Shown: positions 51,773 through 61,911, counted from the first letter of the stretch. The stretch: 64,000 nucleotides of DNA from Staphylococcus argensis (GCF_002902305.1 NZ_PPPX01000001.1:815655-879654); one strand, 5' to 3'. Notes: generated by a model not told the origin, from the sequence alone. Numbers and translations: made by a program.

Positions 51773-52564
51773 CTAAAAATTTAGTTCGACTGCATTCTCA
51801 ATCGCTTGCTGTTCACGTTCATCTTCAAGTTTATCGATAATCGTACGTTGAATGGCACGTCTTACCGGCATGACTGTCGCAAGATCGCTCAAGTCGATTA
51901 ATGCACGGATACTCGCAGCATCCTCGGAGATTTGTCCTTGTTTCGTCATCGTGCGTAAATCGCTATTAAATTGAACGATTTGTTTGATGAGTGACATATC
52001 ATCCAGACGCGATTGTTGACGGATGACGTCGCTTAATATCGAACCATCGATGTAATCTACTTGAATGACAACGAAACGGTTCTTTAATGCTTCGTTCATC
52101 GGTAACGTACCTATGTAACCTTCGTTAATCGCTGCAATGACATTAAAGCCTGGTGCAGCATGAATGACTTCTCCCGTGAACGGGTTGGTTAATTTACGAC
52201 GATAGTCTAACACGCCATTAAGAATAGGCAACGTTTCAGGTTTAGCCATATTAATTTCATCAATATAGAGGATATGGCCTTGACGCATCGCTTGAATGAC
52301 CGGTCCATCGATGAAGACAATTTCTTGTTCACCTTTGTCGTTGGTCTGAATCGTCTTGAAGCCAAGTAAACTTTCAGCATCCAAATCAACGGAGCAATTG
52401 ACTTGATGCATTGGAATGTCGACAGTTTCACTGAGTGTTTCAGCTAGCTTCGTCTTACCTGAACCTGTAGGCCCTTTGAGTAGAATATTTTTATTCAAAG
52501 CCATTAATGCTTGGGCGTCTTCGAATACTGTCGCATCATTATTGATATATTGTCCTTGTGCCAA
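51773..52564 (-). CDS. MoxR-family AAA+ ATPase
   Basis: 263 residues. Walker A is GPTGSGKT (about 35-42), Walker B is [10 protein letters not shown] (about 103-112), sensor and arginine-finger regions follow in [10 protein letters not shown]. It is of the NorQ/GvpN-like MoxR branch. Upstream neighbour and presumed partner of the vWA protein, with which it probably forms a chaperone-like complex. TTG or ATG near 52564 follows GGAG; the start ATG gives [10 protein letters not shown]. Confidence 0.88.
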   Translation of the reverse strand: MAQGQYINNDATVFEDAQALMALNKNILLKGPTGSGKTKLAETLSETVDIPMHQVNCSVDLDAESLLGFKTIQTNDKGEQEIVFIDGPVIQAMRQGHILYIDEINMAKPETLPILNGVLDYRRKLTNPFTGEVIHAAPGFNVIAAINEGYIGTLPMNEALKNRFVVIQVDYIDGSILSDVIRQQSRLDDMSLIKQIVQFNSDLRTMTKQGQISEDAASIRALIDLSDLATVMPVRRAIQRTIIDKLEDEREQQAIENAVELNF

Positions 52565-52660
52565 GATGTAAGCACTCCTTTTACCTATAGTTGTATACAG
52601 AAAAGAGACTGGGTAATCACGAGTAAGTCACTCCCCAGCCCTTTCCAAATGTCAATATCT

Positions 52661-52864
52661 TTAAATTTCTTTAAAATACGTCTTGTAGTAACCGCCGACT
52701 AAACCAGAGTTATCGATGATTTGATAGTACTCTTCTGTCTCGTTTACTACATCATATTGTTGACCGACTGTAAGCATGTCTGACACTGTAAACTTATCAG
52801 CATCCGTATGAACGACTTCTACACGCTTGATCGGTGTCTTAGATTTCCATTCTTCATGTAACAT
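52661..52864 (-). CDS. small conserved protein (DUF6501-like)
   Basis: 67 residues starting MLHEEWKSKTPIKRVEVVHT and ending VGGYYKTYFKEI, predicted as a small beta-rich soluble protein. I recognise it as a conserved staphylococcal/bacillar hypothetical and tentatively as DUF6501. ATG 52864 is chosen, with AAAGGA about eight bases upstream. Located between the MoxR ATPase and a VOC protein gene on the same strand. Function unknown. Confidence 0.72.
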   Translation of the reverse strand: MLHEEWKSKTPIKRVEVVHTDADKFTVSDMLTVGQQYDVVNETEEYYQIIDNSGLVGGYYKTYFKEI

Positions 52865-52894
52865 AACTTTCGTTCCTTTCACTAAACTACCTAT

Positions 52895-53704
52895 TTAATT
52901 ATATTCTAAAGTTAAAATGAATGAAATACCACTCGCTTCATTAATTCGTAACGATTTTGTACTTTCTTGATCTAACGTTTGATAAGGAATACCAATTTCA
53001 TCAAGTTCTTCTTTAGCGAGTTGGAATTGGCCTTGATCATCCGTTGCAAATTCAATTTGTTCTCCAATACCATAATCAGGTAAATCTAACGTTTTATCGG
53101 ATTGATACATGTGTAATTCTCCGCCTAATCCTCCGTCACCAATTTTGAAGACGAGTACATCTTTATCTTCGTCTTCAGACAATGTATATTCCGCAAACGC
53201 TTCAATATCAAAGACACGGCTGAGCACTGAACGCGTTAGCAATAAATCATTCACACGTAGCACTACAGGTCCTAAACCTTGAATTTGGTGAAGCGGATTA
53301 ACTGAACTGTACGTAGACGGCGTTCCTAAAGGTTCACCACTATTATGTTCGTCAGAATAAATGACGATACGATGACCCTCAGGACTCATGAAATGGAAGC
53401 ACTTATGTGTATTTAACATCGTGATGTCACTGTATTGAATACCATGTTCGCCGAGAATAGTTTGGTATTCTTGTAGTGCCTCGTCAGTAGGAACACGTAA
53501 ACCTAAACTGTAAATATGTTGGTCTTTCGTGCTGTAATGTGGTATCTCTACAAAGTGAACGCGTGTTCCCGGACTTAAATCAGCATCGCCAAAACGCAAT
53601 GCTTCCCCATTTGTTTTCACATTCATACCCAATTGATCATGGAAGAGAGTAGAAATCTTTTTTAAATTTTTAGCACCAAGTGTTACACTTCGTAACCCTG
53701 TCAT
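52895..53704 (-). CDS. VOC family protein (glyoxalase/dioxygenase superfamily)
   Basis: 269 residues with two vicinal-oxygen-chelate modules (about 1-120 and 130-269). The N-terminal LRSVTLGAKNLKKISTLFHDQLGM is the usual beta-alpha start, and LGPVVLRVNDLLLTRSVLSRVF opens the second module. The metal ligands expected of extradiol dioxygenases are not obvious: the position usually occupied by His in the opening strand is Thr. It may lack ring-cleaving activity or bind another ligand. AAAGGGG lies before the start. Stands alone. Confidence 0.8.
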   Translation of the reverse strand: MTGLRSVTLGAKNLKKISTLFHDQLGMNVKTNGEALRFGDADLSPGTRVHFVEIPHYSTKDQHIYSLGLRVPTDEALQEYQTILGEHGIQYSDITMLNTHKCFHFMSPEGHRIVIYSDEHNSGEPLGTPSTYSSVNPLHQIQGLGPVVLRVNDLLLTRSVLSRVFDIEAFAEYTLSEDEDKDVLVFKIGDGGLGGELHMYQSDKTLDLPDYGIGEQIEFATDDQGQFQLAKEELDEIGIPYQTLDQESTKSLRINEASGISFILTLEYN

Positions 53705-53892
53705 ATTACCACACCCCTTTTATTTCTATTAACTTTAATTATAACGTATTCTGATTATGATTTATATGTTTAGACATTATGTGGGATGGATTTAAGTAGT
53801 AAAATAAGTTGTTGGAGAATTAACTATTTCTATATTAAAATATATTATAGAATAGTAGTAACGTTAAGTTCAGACGAAGGAGGTCTGTCATC

Positions 53893-54096
53893 ATGTTTAA
53901 CTTTTGGGTATTGTTCGGTATAACATTGTTGATTGCAGTTTATTGTGGTATTACGTTCTTCAGTAATATGTCTCAATCTGTACAGAATCGTAAAGATAAT
54001 AAAAGTAAGAACAAGAATAACATTTATGGTATCGTGTTTGGTATTTTTATTGTGATTGCGATTATTGAATTACTCGTCTTTATCTTTGTTGGATAA
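53893..54096 (+). CDS. small two-helix membrane protein of unknown function
   Basis: 67 residues: a hydrophobic helix (about 4-24), a basic, Asn/Lys-rich loop (about 33-45) and a second helix (about 46-66). GGAGG at 53880-53884 is well placed before ATG 53893, and a terminator follows 25 bases after the stop, which makes this a real gene. No family recognised. The positive loop should face the cytoplasm. Confidence 0.72.
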   Translation: MFNFWVLFGITLLIAVYCGITFFSNMSQSVQNRKDNKSKNKNNIYGIVFGIFIVIAIIELLVFIFVG

Positions 54097-54121
54097 TCTT
54101 GCATTGCACAGTTCAATTGAT

Positions 54122-54165
54122 AGACCTAAGTTGGAAAATGTTTGTTTTCCAGCTTGGGTCTTTTC
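54122..54165 (+). terminator. terminator after the small membrane protein gene
   Basis: AGACCTAAGTTGGAAAA pairs with TTTTCCAGCTTGGGTCT, followed by TTTCTG. Confidence 0.85.
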
Positions 54166-54280
54166 TGTTTGGGCTGGAATAGCTCATATCTATTTTAGAA
54201 ATGTTTATCACCTTGTTGGTGTAAAAAGAAAAAATAGAGTCTGGTAAATTTTCTTCACCAATCGTTAAAAGTGTATATCC

Positions 54281-54323
54281 AAAAAAACCCCTTGAAGATG
54301 ATTGCTCACCTTCAAGGGGTTTA
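54281..54323 (-). terminator. terminator after odhB
   Basis: On the minus strand AAACCCCTTGAAG pairs with CTTCAAGGGGTTT, followed by TTTT. Confidence 0.9.
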
Positions 54324-54334
54324 TCTCATGCAAA

Positions 54335-55597
54335 TTATGATTCAAGTAATAAGTCTTCAGGATTTTCAATTAAGTCTTTAATTGTTTTTAAGAATCCTAC
54401 TGCTTCTTTACCGTCGATGATACGGTGATCATAGCTTAATGCTAAGTACATCATTGGACGGTTTTCAATTTTATCATCTTCAACCGCGATTGGGCGTTTG
54501 ATGATTGAGTGCATACCTAAGATAGCAGCTTGGTTACCATTGATGATTGGTGTAGACATCATTGAACCGAAGATACCACCGTTAGTAATAGTGAATGAAC
54601 CGTTCACCATATCGTCTAAGCCTAATTTCTTATCACGTGCTTTAACAGCTAAGTCTGCGATAGCACTTTCGATTTCAGCAAAGTTTTTCTTATCGCAATC
54701 TCTAACGAATGGTACTAATAAACCATCGTCTGTAGATACCGCAATACCGATATCGTAGAATTGTTTAGTAATCATGTCTTCGCCGTCAATTTCAGCGTTA
54801 ACTTCAGGATATTTCTTCAATGCAGCTACTGCCGCTTTAGTGAAGAATGACATGAAACCAAGTTTAGTACCGTCGTGGTCTTTGATAAATTGTTCTTTCT
54901 TACGTTTACGTAAATTCATAACGTTCGTCATGTCTACTTCGTTGAAAGTAGTTAACATTGCTGTTTGGTTAGAAACCTCTAATAATTTCTTAGCAGCTGT
55001 TTTCTTACGACGTGACATTTTTTCACGTACAACTGGTTTAGAAGGTTTAGATGATTGAGCTGGTTTGCTGTCTTCTTTAGATGAAGAAGATTGGCTGCTA
55101 GAACCACTTGGTTGATTTTGTTTAGAATCAACGTCTTCTTTTCTTACTACATCTCCTGATTTGCCCGCTAATTCGCTAAGGGCGATACCTTGTTCACGTG
55201 CATATCTACGTGCTGAAGGTGTAGCGTTAACACGTTGACCTGATTGCTCGCTTGAATCATCTTGTGATTGAGCATCTTTGCTATCTTTATCTGATTGAGT
55301 GTCATCAGATTTAGATTCTTGTTTACTGTCATCTGAAGAAGATGAACCTGAATTACTTGGTTGACCTTCGCCTACAACAGCGATAGCTTGACCTACTTCT
55401 ACAGTGTCACCTTCGTCGAATAGCGTTTCTTGTAATACGCCGGCATCTTCTGATACAACTTCAACGTTTACTTTGTCTGTTTCTAATTCAACGATAGCTT
55501 CACCTTTATCAACGCTATCTCCTACACTCTTTAACCATTCTGCAATGGTACCTTCTGTAATAGACTCTGCTAGTTCTGGAACTTTAACCTCTGGCAT
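54335..55597 (-). CDS. odhB: 2-oxoglutarate dehydrogenase E2, dihydrolipoyl succinyltransferase
   Basis: The core of the 2-oxoglutarate dehydrogenase complex, moving the succinyl group to CoA. 420 residues. The lipoyl domain (1-77) carries the lipoyl lysine in ETDKVNVEV (about residue 42). A Ser/Asp/Gln-rich linker (about 80-125) follows, then the peripheral-subunit-binding domain ([14 protein letters not shown]) and another Ser-rich linker. The catalytic domain has the [13 protein letters not shown] motif with the active His. ATG 55597 is chosen, with GGGGGAAG upstream; the frame is open 13 more codons into the end of odhA. Co-transcribed with odhA. Confidence 0.95.
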   Translation of the reverse strand: MPEVKVPELAESITEGTIAEWLKSVGDSVDKGEAIVELETDKVNVEVVSEDAGVLQETLFDEGDTVEVGQAIAVVGEGQPSNSGSSSSDDSKQESKSDDTQSDKDSKDAQSQDDSSEQSGQRVNATPSARRYAREQGIALSELAGKSGDVVRKEDVDSKQNQPSGSSSQSSSSKEDSKPAQSSKPSKPVVREKMSRRKKTAAKKLLEVSNQTAMLTTFNEVDMTNVMNLRKRKKEQFIKDHDGTKLGFMSFFTKAAVAALKKYPEVNAEIDGEDMITKQFYDIGIAVSTDDGLLVPFVRDCDKKNFAEIESAIADLAVKARDKKLGLDDMVNGSFTITNGGIFGSMMSTPIINGNQAAILGMHSIIKRPIAVEDDKIENRPMMYLALSYDHRIIDGKEAVGFLKTIKDLIENPEDLLLES

Positions 55598-55610
55598 GTT
55601 GTACTTCCCC

Positions 55611-58412
55611 CTACTTATTATTTGTACTTTGTTCAAGTATCATATTTTGTACAAGTTTATGAATTTCGCCATCACCTTCTGCTGGAGCAGAACGTTGTAT
55701 TCTTCCATGATAACTTAAATCGTATTTATCTGCAGTTAATTCTTTAAGGCGTGGGTATACGAATGACCAAGCACCTTGGTTCTTAGGCTCTTCTTGTACC
55801 CATGAAACGTGTTGTAAATTAGGTAACTTATCAAGTTCAGCTTGAATTTCTTCTGAAGGGAAAGGATAAAGTCTTTCCACTGCGATAAGCTGAATTGATT
55901 CGTCAGGATTTTTAGCTAAATACTCTTTAAGGTCGATGAACATCTTACCTGATGCAAGGATGACTTTCTTCACGCTATCTGCATCGCCTGATTCTGGTAA
56001 GATAGGTTCGAATGTACCTTCAGTAAATTTACTGATAGGTTGAGAAACCGTCTTGTTACGTAACAAGCTCTTAGGTGACATTACGACGAGTGGACGCATT
56101 GCATCAGTACCTAGGCTTGCTGCTTGTGCTCTGAGTAAGTGGAAATAGTTACTAGAGCTAGATAAGTTAACGACTGTCGCGTTGTTCTCACCTGCAAGTT
56201 GTAAGAATCTTTCAAGACGCGCAGAAGAGTGTTCTGGACCTTGACCTTCAAATGAATGAGGTAAGAATAAAGTTAATCCTGAAGTTTCTCCCCATTTAGC
56301 ACGAGCACTAAATAAGAAGTTATCAAAGATCATTTGTGCCATGTTTGAGAAGTCTCCGTATTGTGCTTCCCAGATTGTCATACAGTTCTTATTCTCAACA
56401 TTGTAACCATATTCAAAGCCTACAACTGCTGCTTCTGATAATGGTGAGTTATAAACAGAGAATGTCGCTTGTTGATTAGGCACATGGTGTAATGGCACAT
56501 ATTCTTGGCCATTCTCAGAATCGTGAAGTACAGCATGTCTATGACTGAAAGTACCACGTTCACTGTCTTGGCCTGTTAAACGGATAGGTTTGCCATCTTG
56601 AGTAATTGTAGCAAACGCGAGTTGTTCCGCTTGAGCCCAATCTACGAGACCATCTTCTTTTTCGAATGGTTCACGACGTTTTTCAAGTACTTTGTTGAGT
56701 TTCTTCAAGACGTTGAAGTCTTCTGGATAAGATAACATTGCATCGTTAATTTCTTTCAGATGCTCGAATGAGAATGATTGGTCGTCACCTTTAAGAGGTT
56801 CTGCAATCGCATCTGGTTTTTGCATGTCAGGGTTATCCATTTTATCGTTTTTATCGATCTTATCGTGAGCAGAACGTAATGTTTTCTTCACGTCATCGAT
56901 AACTTCGTTCATTTGGTCTTCAGAAATAACGCCTTCTTCAACTAACTTTTTACCGTAAAGGATTTCAACTGAATCGTGTTTACGGATGTGTTGATATTGA
57001 ACAGGGTTCGTAATTGAAGGTTCGTCCATTTCGTTGTGACCATAACGACGGTAACCTACTAAGTCGATAACAACGTCTTTATGGAATTCCTTTCTAAACT
57101 CCATAGCGATTTCGATAGCTTCAATTGTCGCTTCTACATCGTCAGCGTTAACGTGCATGATTGGCACATCATAACCTTTAGCGATGTCTGAAGAATAAGT
57201 TGTAGAACGACCGTCATTAGGTTCAGTAGTGAAACCGATACGGTTGTTCGTGATGATGTGGAGTGAACCACCAGTTGAGTAGCCTTCTAAGCCACCTAAG
57301 TTCATAGATTCAAAGTTAATACCTTGACCTGGATATGCTGCGTCACCATGGATAAGGATTGGCATCGCATCTTTAAAGTTTGTAGTCACTGCACCAGCTT
57401 GTTCAGTATCGTCTTGAACTGCACGTGTCTTACCTAAGACAACAGGTGAAACGATTTCTAAGTGACTTGGGTTATTTGCGAGTGAAATACGTTGTTTAAT
57501 TCCGTATGAATCAGTTGTCTTCACGCCACCTAAGTGGTATTTCACGTCGCCAGACCAACCTGAAGTAAGCTCTAAACTACCGTCTTCAGGTAAGAATTTC
57601 ATTGGATCAGTGTGCATGAATTCAGAAATCATCATTTCGTATGGTTTCTCAAGCACGTGAGTTAAGACATTTAAACGTCCGCGGTGCGCCATACCGATTT
57701 CGACATTAGAAATACCTTCGTCACTCGCTAAGCGTAACGTTTGTTGAAGCATTGGTACAAGTGCGTCAACACCTTCAATTGAGAAACGTTTAGCCCCTAC
57801 GAAGTTTTTGTGTAAATACTTTTCGAAACCTTCTACGTGCGCTAAATTTTTAAATAATTCAATTTTTTGTTCATTGTTTAGTGAAGCTTGGTATGGTGTC
57901 TCAATACGACGTTTCAACCATACACGTTCTTTACTATTATTAATGTGTGTATATTCAAAGGCAATCGGACCTTTATAACGGTCTTCCATGCGTTCGATAG
58001 CTTCGTATGCATTATCGTAAATATCTTCAAAGTGATCAGATACGATACCTGCAGAAATTGTTTCTAAAGTTTCTTTGTCTAAATTAAAGTCTTCAATGTT
58101 TAATTTAGGAACATGTTCTCTGACTGGACGATTTACTGGGTAAATGTCAGCTAATAAATGCCCGTATTGACGGATGTTGTCGACTAAGCGCATAACACGT
58201 TTAATCGTGCTGTCGCTTTGTGAACTAGTTGCATCCGAGCTTGCTTTGTTTACGATGTTAGCTTCACCGTCTTTAATTGTACTAAAAAGGACTTGTAAAT
58301 CTTCAGGAACTGATGATGGATCTTGTAAATAAACATCATATAGGTCTAACATATATCCAAGATTTTGCCCGAAATTTACAGGTGCTTCAGTTACCTGTTT
58401 TTCGTTGCTCAT
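55611..58412 (-). CDS. odhA: 2-oxoglutarate dehydrogenase E1 component
   Basis: A thiamine-diphosphate enzyme of the TCA cycle that decarboxylates 2-oxoglutarate. 933 residues, full length. [21 protein letters not shown] (ThDP/Mg site), [20 protein letters not shown] and [13 protein letters not shown] are family blocks, and the transketolase-like part contains FEYGYNV and [28 protein letters not shown] precedes the ATG. odhB follows 13 bases downstream. A partial cre-like site lies just upstream of the start. Confidence 0.96.
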   Translation of the reverse strand: MSNEKQVTEAPVNFGQNLGYMLDLYDVYLQDPSSVPEDLQVLFSTIKDGEANIVNKASSDATSSQSDSTIKRVMRLVDNIRQYGHLLADIYPVNRPVREHVPKLNIEDFNLDKETLETISAGIVSDHFEDIYDNAYEAIERMEDRYKGPIAFEYTHINNSKERVWLKRRIETPYQASLNNEQKIELFKNLAHVEGFEKYLHKNFVGAKRFSIEGVDALVPMLQQTLRLASDEGISNVEIGMAHRGRLNVLTHVLEKPYEMMISEFMHTDPMKFLPEDGSLELTSGWSGDVKYHLGGVKTTDSYGIKQRISLANNPSHLEIVSPVVLGKTRAVQDDTEQAGAVTTNFKDAMPILIHGDAAYPGQGINFESMNLGGLEGYSTGGSLHIITNNRIGFTTEPNDGRSTTYSSDIAKGYDVPIMHVNADDVEATIEAIEIAMEFRKEFHKDVVIDLVGYRRYGHNEMDEPSITNPVQYQHIRKHDSVEILYGKKLVEEGVISEDQMNEVIDDVKKTLRSAHDKIDKNDKMDNPDMQKPDAIAEPLKGDDQSFSFEHLKEINDAMLSYPEDFNVLKKLNKVLEKRREPFEKEDGLVDWAQAEQLAFATITQDGKPIRLTGQDSERGTFSHRHAVLHDSENGQEYVPLHHVPNQQATFSVYNSPLSEAAVVGFEYGYNVENKNCMTIWEAQYGDFSNMAQMIFDNFLFSARAKWGETSGLTLFLPHSFEGQGPEHSSARLERFLQLAGENNATVVNLSSSSNYFHLLRAQAASLGTDAMRPLVVMSPKSLLRNKTVSQPISKFTEGTFEPILPESGDADSVKKVILASGKMFIDLKEYLAKNPDESIQLIAVERLYPFPSEEIQAELDKLPNLQHVSWVQEEPKNQGAWSFVYPRLKELTADKYDLSYHGRIQRSAPAEGDGEIHKLVQNMILEQSTNNK

Positions 58413-58436
58413 TTATTACACCCTCCACAAAATAGT

Positions 58437-58450
58437 TGAAACGCTTACAA
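58437..58450. promoter_or_regulatory. weak catabolite-response (cre) candidate at odhA
   Basis: On the minus strand TGTAAGCGTTTCAA agrees with a TGTAANCGNTNNCA-type cre except at its 3' end. It lies in the odhA leader, about 25 bp before the start. Plausible because TCA-cycle genes are CcpA targets, but the match is imperfect. Confidence 0.3.
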
Positions 58451-58502
58451 CACAATAATAGCATTAAAAGTGTTCAAATTAAAGTACTTATCACACCTTA
58501 TA

Positions 58503-58583
58503 TAAAAAAGCAGAACTCCGAATTATAAATTTTTTAATCAAGGTACGATGACCTAGATTTAATTTAAACTTAGAGTTCTGCTA
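58503..58583 (-). terminator. terminator after arlS
   Basis: AGCAGAACTC pairs with GAGTTCTGCT around a long AT-rich loop. The minus strand then reads TTTTTTA. Confidence 0.65.
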
Positions 58584-58646
58584 AGTACTGTTACTTACTT
58601 TATTCACAATTATTTACAATTCAAACATCAACCCGTGTCCTAACGA

Positions 58647-60002
58647 TTAAAAACGAATATGGAATGTCGTATATTCGCCGACTACACTTTCCACTACTAT
58701 TGATCCTCCATTGTGTTCGATGAGTTTCTTCGCTATAGATAAACCAAGACCATTGCCACCGAGTTTACGTGAACGTGATTTATCTACACGATAGAAGCGG
58801 TCGAAGATAAATTCAAGATCTTCTTGCGGAATACCCACTCCATGGTCAGTGATACTGATAGAAATTTGTTTATTACGTAATTGTGTTTCAATCTTAATAT
58901 ATTTATTGTTTTGGTCATATTTAATTGCGTTATCAATAAAGATGATGAGAATTTGTTCAAGTTGATAACGATTAATCTCTTTCAGTAACGGCTTAGGATA
59001 TGGTTCAAATTCAAAGGTGTAATCTTCATGTAACCGCGCCAGTGATTTAATACGTTGCTTGATTTCTTTATTAATATCTACACATTCAACTTCAGATGCG
59101 TGTTGTGTAACATCATCTTTCGTTAATAAGAGCAATTCCTCCACGAGTTTAGTGATACGCGTCATCTCTTCAAGCGAAATATTGAGTGATTCTTCAAGTA
59201 CTTCGGGACTCTCTTTCCCCCAACGTTTAATTAAATTAAGATGCCCTTGAATGATTTGCAGTGGTGTTCTAAGTTCGTGTGATGCATCTTCAACGAATTG
59301 ACGTTGTTGGTTAAAAGAATCTTCTAAGCGTGTCATCATCGCGTTAAAGGTTTCGATTAGATTATCAGTTTCGACATAATTGGTCGGCAACTGTATCTTT
59401 TCTTGGAAGCCGTTGCGTCGAATGAGTTGCATTTTATCTGACAAAGTGACTAAAGGCTTCGCTATCTGAGATGAGAAGAAATAGCTAATCAATGCTGTGA
59501 TGACGGTAGCTAAGATGCCGAACGTAATCGCAAAGAAGTATAACGAATTAACGAGCGTGTTATAGTTCTCGAGTGAGTGAATGACCACACTATAGCCGTG
59601 GAACTTCGAAGAATCAATGCGCTGAGTGAGTACGAAATAAGCAGTGTGATGATTCTTTACCACTTTCACCTTGTTGAGATGATGTGTGTGCAAACGAGGA
59701 TGATAGGTAATCGAGTTGTCGTTGGAAGCATCAATGACTTCCTTGCCTTTGTCGTTAAACACGATGACTTTCTGAAAGTTACCTAGAGACGCGTTTAAAT
59801 CGACGGTCGAAATATTTTTATAAGGTGTTTCTTCGAATAGTGAACCAATATCGTTAGAACTACGTTGCGCTTCTTCTAACTCATTGTTGCGTAAAGCATT
59901 ACTCAAATAGAAGATAATGATAATACTAAAGATTAGGATGGTCGTAAATGTAATAGTTGTCGTGATGACCATCCATTTAGTACGTAATCGACGTTGTTTC
60001 AT
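58647..60002 (-). CDS. arlS: sensor histidine kinase ArlS
   Basis: Membrane sensor of the ArlRS two-component system, which controls autolysis, adhesion and agr/mgrA in staphylococci. 451 residues. Two transmembrane helices (about 11-33 and 152-173) flank an extracellular domain, followed by a HAMP (about 175-227), a HisKA with the phospho-His in [11 protein letters not shown] (about 242) and an HATPase with [20 protein letters not shown] and [10 protein letters not shown]. The start overlaps the arlR stop by four bases. No changes in key residues. Confidence 0.95.
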   Translation of the reverse strand: MKQRRLRTKWMVITTTITFTTILIFSIIIIFYLSNALRNNELEEAQRSSNDIGSLFEETPYKNISTVDLNASLGNFQKVIVFNDKGKEVIDASNDNSITYHPRLHTHHLNKVKVVKNHHTAYFVLTQRIDSSKFHGYSVVIHSLENYNTLVNSLYFFAITFGILATVITALISYFFSSQIAKPLVTLSDKMQLIRRNGFQEKIQLPTNYVETDNLIETFNAMMTRLEDSFNQQRQFVEDASHELRTPLQIIQGHLNLIKRWGKESPEVLEESLNISLEEMTRITKLVEELLLLTKDDVTQHASEVECVDINKEIKQRIKSLARLHEDYTFEFEPYPKPLLKEINRYQLEQILIIFIDNAIKYDQNNKYIKIETQLRNKQISISITDHGVGIPQEDLEFIFDRFYRVDKSRSRKLGGNGLGLSIAKKLIEHNGGSIVVESVVGEYTTFHIRF

Positions 60003-60661
60003 TGACGTATCACGTATCCTACACCGCGGACGGTTTCAATGTATTTATCCATATGATAAGGTTTCAATTTATTCCGGAGATAGCGGATGTAGACATCAAC
60101 TACGTTCGTTTCTACTTCAGTATTAAATCCCCACACGTTCTCAATGATTTGTTCACGATGCATGACATGGTTGCGATTCGTCGCGAGCAAGAAGAGCAGG
60201 TCATATTCAGTCTTAGTCAGTTCTAACGTGTCATCATCTACAGTAACTTTAAAGGCGTCGATATCGATGACGAGACCATTAATGTTAATGATATTCTTCT
60301 GTGGCTGTCTACGCATCGTTGCACGGATACGCGCCAACAGTTCCTCTATCTCGAAAGGTTTCACGATATAATCGTCTGCGCCGTAATCAAGCCCAGTTAC
60401 CTTGTCATATGTATCACTTTTCGCAGTAATAATGATGATGGGTGTTTGTTGCTTTTGGCGAATTTGACGGCAGATTTCTAGTCCATTCACGTGTGGCAAC
60501 ATTAAATCTAATAATATTAAGTCATAATTGTGTTGCAGCGCACGATCGAGTCCACTTCTACCATCATTCTCAATATCTACTAGATAATTCTCATGTTTGA
60601 GTTCGAGTTCGATAAAACGTGCTAAGTTCTGTTCATCTTCAACAATGAGTATTCTCGTCAT
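59999..60661 (-). CDS. arlR: response regulator ArlR
   Basis: An OmpR-family regulator, 220 residues. The receiver domain (1-120) has the acidic pair at EDE, the phospho-acceptor Asp52 in LILLDLMLP, Thr in IITAKSD and Lys in IVKPFEIEE. The winged-helix DNA-binding domain (about 125-220) ends in [10 protein letters not shown] and [16 protein letters not shown] lies before ATG 60661. A sigma-A promoter lies about 55-80 bp upstream. Confidence 0.96.
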   Translation of the reverse strand: MTRILIVEDEQNLARFIELELKHENYLVDIENDGRSGLDRALQHNYDLILLDLMLPHVNGLEICRQIRQKQQTPIIIITAKSDTYDKVTGLDYGADDYIVKPFEIEELLARIRATMRRQPQKNIININGLVIDIDAFKVTVDDDTLELTKTEYDLLFLLATNRNHVMHREQIIENVWGFNTEVETNVVDVYIRYLRNKLKPYHMDKYIETVRGVGYVIRQ

Positions 60662-60714
60662 ATTTTACACCTCAGAGTTTAATTCATATGATTACGTAAT
60701 TGTTTGTAAACAAC

Positions 60715-60743
60715 ATCATATCGCAACTCTGTTAAAAGGTAAA
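60715..60743 (-). promoter_or_regulatory. arlR promoter
   Basis: On the minus strand TTTACC (60743-60738), a 17-bp spacer and TATGAT (60720-60715) form a plausible sigma-A promoter. Confidence 0.6.
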
Positions 60744-60849
60744 CGTCTTTTTTCTGACAATCTTTAGAAAAAATTGAGCGTGAGATTGCTTTAATAGCGC
60801 CTTTCAGTAATGAGTTGAAAATTTTCTTAAAAAAAGTTGTCATTTCTAA

Positions 60850-60877
60850 TTGACAACCATTCTCAGTCATGTATAAT
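60850..60877 (+). promoter_or_regulatory. strong promoter of the IsrR-like sRNA
   Basis: A consensus TTGACA (60850-60855), a 16-bp spacer and a consensus TATAAT (60872-60877), pointing away from arlR toward the PAP2 gene. No ORF follows, but a terminator does. Confidence 0.85.
60851..60865. promoter_or_regulatory. Fur-box-like site 1
   Basis: TGACAACCATTCTCA is a 7-1-7 palindrome related to TGATAATNATTATCA (three mismatches). It overlaps the -35 and spacer of the sRNA promoter. Confidence 0.55.
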
Positions 60878-60883
60878 TGTAGT

Positions 60884-60898
60884 TGAAAATGATTATCA
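60884..60898. promoter_or_regulatory. Fur box 2
   Basis: TGAAAATGATTATCA matches the Fur 7-1-7 consensus TGATAATNATTATCA with one mismatch. It lies at the expected transcription start, where Fur would block initiation. Confidence 0.85.
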
Positions 60899-61051
60899 AT
60901 ACCAAATGAACTATTCCCCCCACACATATTTCGTTCTAATTGGATTGATCATTTTCACAATATCCCCCTTTTATATGCCCGTAAAAGACTAACGTTGCGA
61001 GACAACGTGTTATTAATAAAAACCGGTTTGCCATACATAAACCGGTTTTTA
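60884..61051 (+). ncRNA. isrR: Fur-regulated sRNA, IsrR homologue
   Basis: A transcript of about 168 nt is predicted from the promoter at 60850-60877 to the terminator at 61018-61050 (AAAAACCGGTTT/AAACCGGTTTTT plus T-run). It contains unpaired C-rich stretches: CCCCCC at 60916-60921, CCCCC at 60964-60968 and GCCC at 60977-60980. A small stem ACGTTG/CAACGT lies near 60992-61008. Known from S. aureus: IsrR is a roughly 174-nt iron-sparing sRNA between arlR and pgpB, with two Fur boxes and C-rich regions that pair with ribosome-binding sites of mRNAs for iron-using enzymes. The locus, size, Fur boxes and C-rich motifs all agree here. Expression is inferred. Confidence 0.85.
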
Positions 61052-61069
61052 TCATACGTATTACAAAGA

Positions 61070-61136
61070 CTTAAAGACACATGAAAGCGACACAAAGTTT
61101 CCAGTGAACGGAAATTGTGTCGCTTTTCTGTGTTCT
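61070..61136. terminator. long hairpin downstream of the IsrR-like RNA
   Basis: AAAGCGACACAAAGTTTCC pairs with GGAAATTGTGTCGCTTT around AGTGAAC. Flanking AGACACA and TGTGTTCT extend the stem. It is followed by only a short T-run and may back up the IsrR terminator or end minus-strand transcription. Confidence 0.55.
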
Positions 61137-61225
61137 GTAGCGTAATTTGAATCATTGAGAGCGCGTTGATCAGTATCACTGAGATACAAATCGCCTTCTG
61201 TTCTTGTGACGATTCACTTATTTAA

Positions 61226-61278
61226 GCAAAACGCAGTAGTCACCTCATTCGCTTTAACGAACTAGCAAACTACTGCGC
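61226..61278 (-). terminator. terminator after the PAP2 gene
   Basis: On the minus strand CGCAGTAGT pairs with ACTACTGCG, followed by TTTTGCTT. Confidence 0.7.
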
Positions 61279-61296
61279 ACTACAACTTTTATCCAA

Positions 61297-61911
61297 TTAG
61301 ATCTGCAATTTGTGACGCAAAATGAGTGTCGAGAGAATCAAGGATGAGCCGCCACCTAATAGACCTGCCATAATATCAGTCGGATAATGTACACCTAAGT
61401 AAATACGTGATGAACAAATACCGAGGATGAACAAGGTACAAATGATATAGACCACAAATCTTGCTTTCGACTTGATTAAGCGATGTGCTAAGTAAATCAA
61501 GCTACCGAAGAACGCAATCGAGCCCATAGCATGTCCACTCGGAAAGCTATAACCTGATGCTTCAACGAGTCGTAATACGGTCGGTCTTTCTCGGTCAAAG
61601 ATGTTCTTTAACAGTGGATTCAGAATCGTGGAAAGACCCATCGTCAACACGAAGAATAGCATCTCTACGTAATAACGTTTAAGTGCAAGATAGATGACCA
61701 AGATCAGTGATAATACGGCCATCGTGTAGACTTCCCCTATCTTTGTAATGCCTATAAAGAATGTAGTCGTAGGAAAGCTTTCAGATGAGAAGATGAAATG
61801 ATAGACCCCATTATCTACTTCTCGACCGATTTGAGCGCCGTGATACAAGGCGATTAAACTAAAGAGTAAGATACAAATGATCAGTATGAGTATACGTTTC
61901 CATCTTGTCAT
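61297..61911 (-). CDS. PAP2 superfamily phosphatase (PgpB-like)
   Basis: A membrane phosphatase of 204 residues with about six helices. The three phosphatase motifs are visible: KNIFDRERP (about 106-114), SGYSFPSGHAMGS (about 124-136) and SRIYLGVHYPTD (about 169-180), carrying the Lys/Arg, the Ser/His and the Arg/His/Asp residues. The family dephosphorylates undecaprenyl pyrophosphate, phosphatidylglycerol phosphate or phosphatidate; the substrate here is open. Corresponds to pgpB at the arlR-isrR-pgpB locus. Confidence 0.9.
   Translation of the reverse strand: MTRWKRILILIICILLFSLIALYHGAQIGREVDNGVYHFIFSSESFPTTTFFIGITKIGEVYTMAVLSLILVIYLALKRYYVEMLFFVLTMGLSTILNPLLKNIFDRERPTVLRLVEASGYSFPSGHAMGSIAFFGSLIYLAHRLIKSKARFVVYIICTLFILGICSSRIYLGVHYPTDIMAGLLGGGSSLILSTLILRHKLQI

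Noticed and set aside
58434-58452. A strong CcpA cre site before odhA
   Set aside because: The core is one base out of register with the consensus, so it is listed only as a weak candidate.
60679-60927. An 82-codon minus-strand frame upstream of arlR
   Set aside because: It runs through the arlR promoter and the IsrR-like promoter and Fur boxes, with no recognisable protein features.
60955-61179. A 74-codon minus-strand frame over the IsrR-like RNA
   Set aside because: It crosses two strong hairpins, including the sRNA terminator, and lacks a ribosome-binding site.
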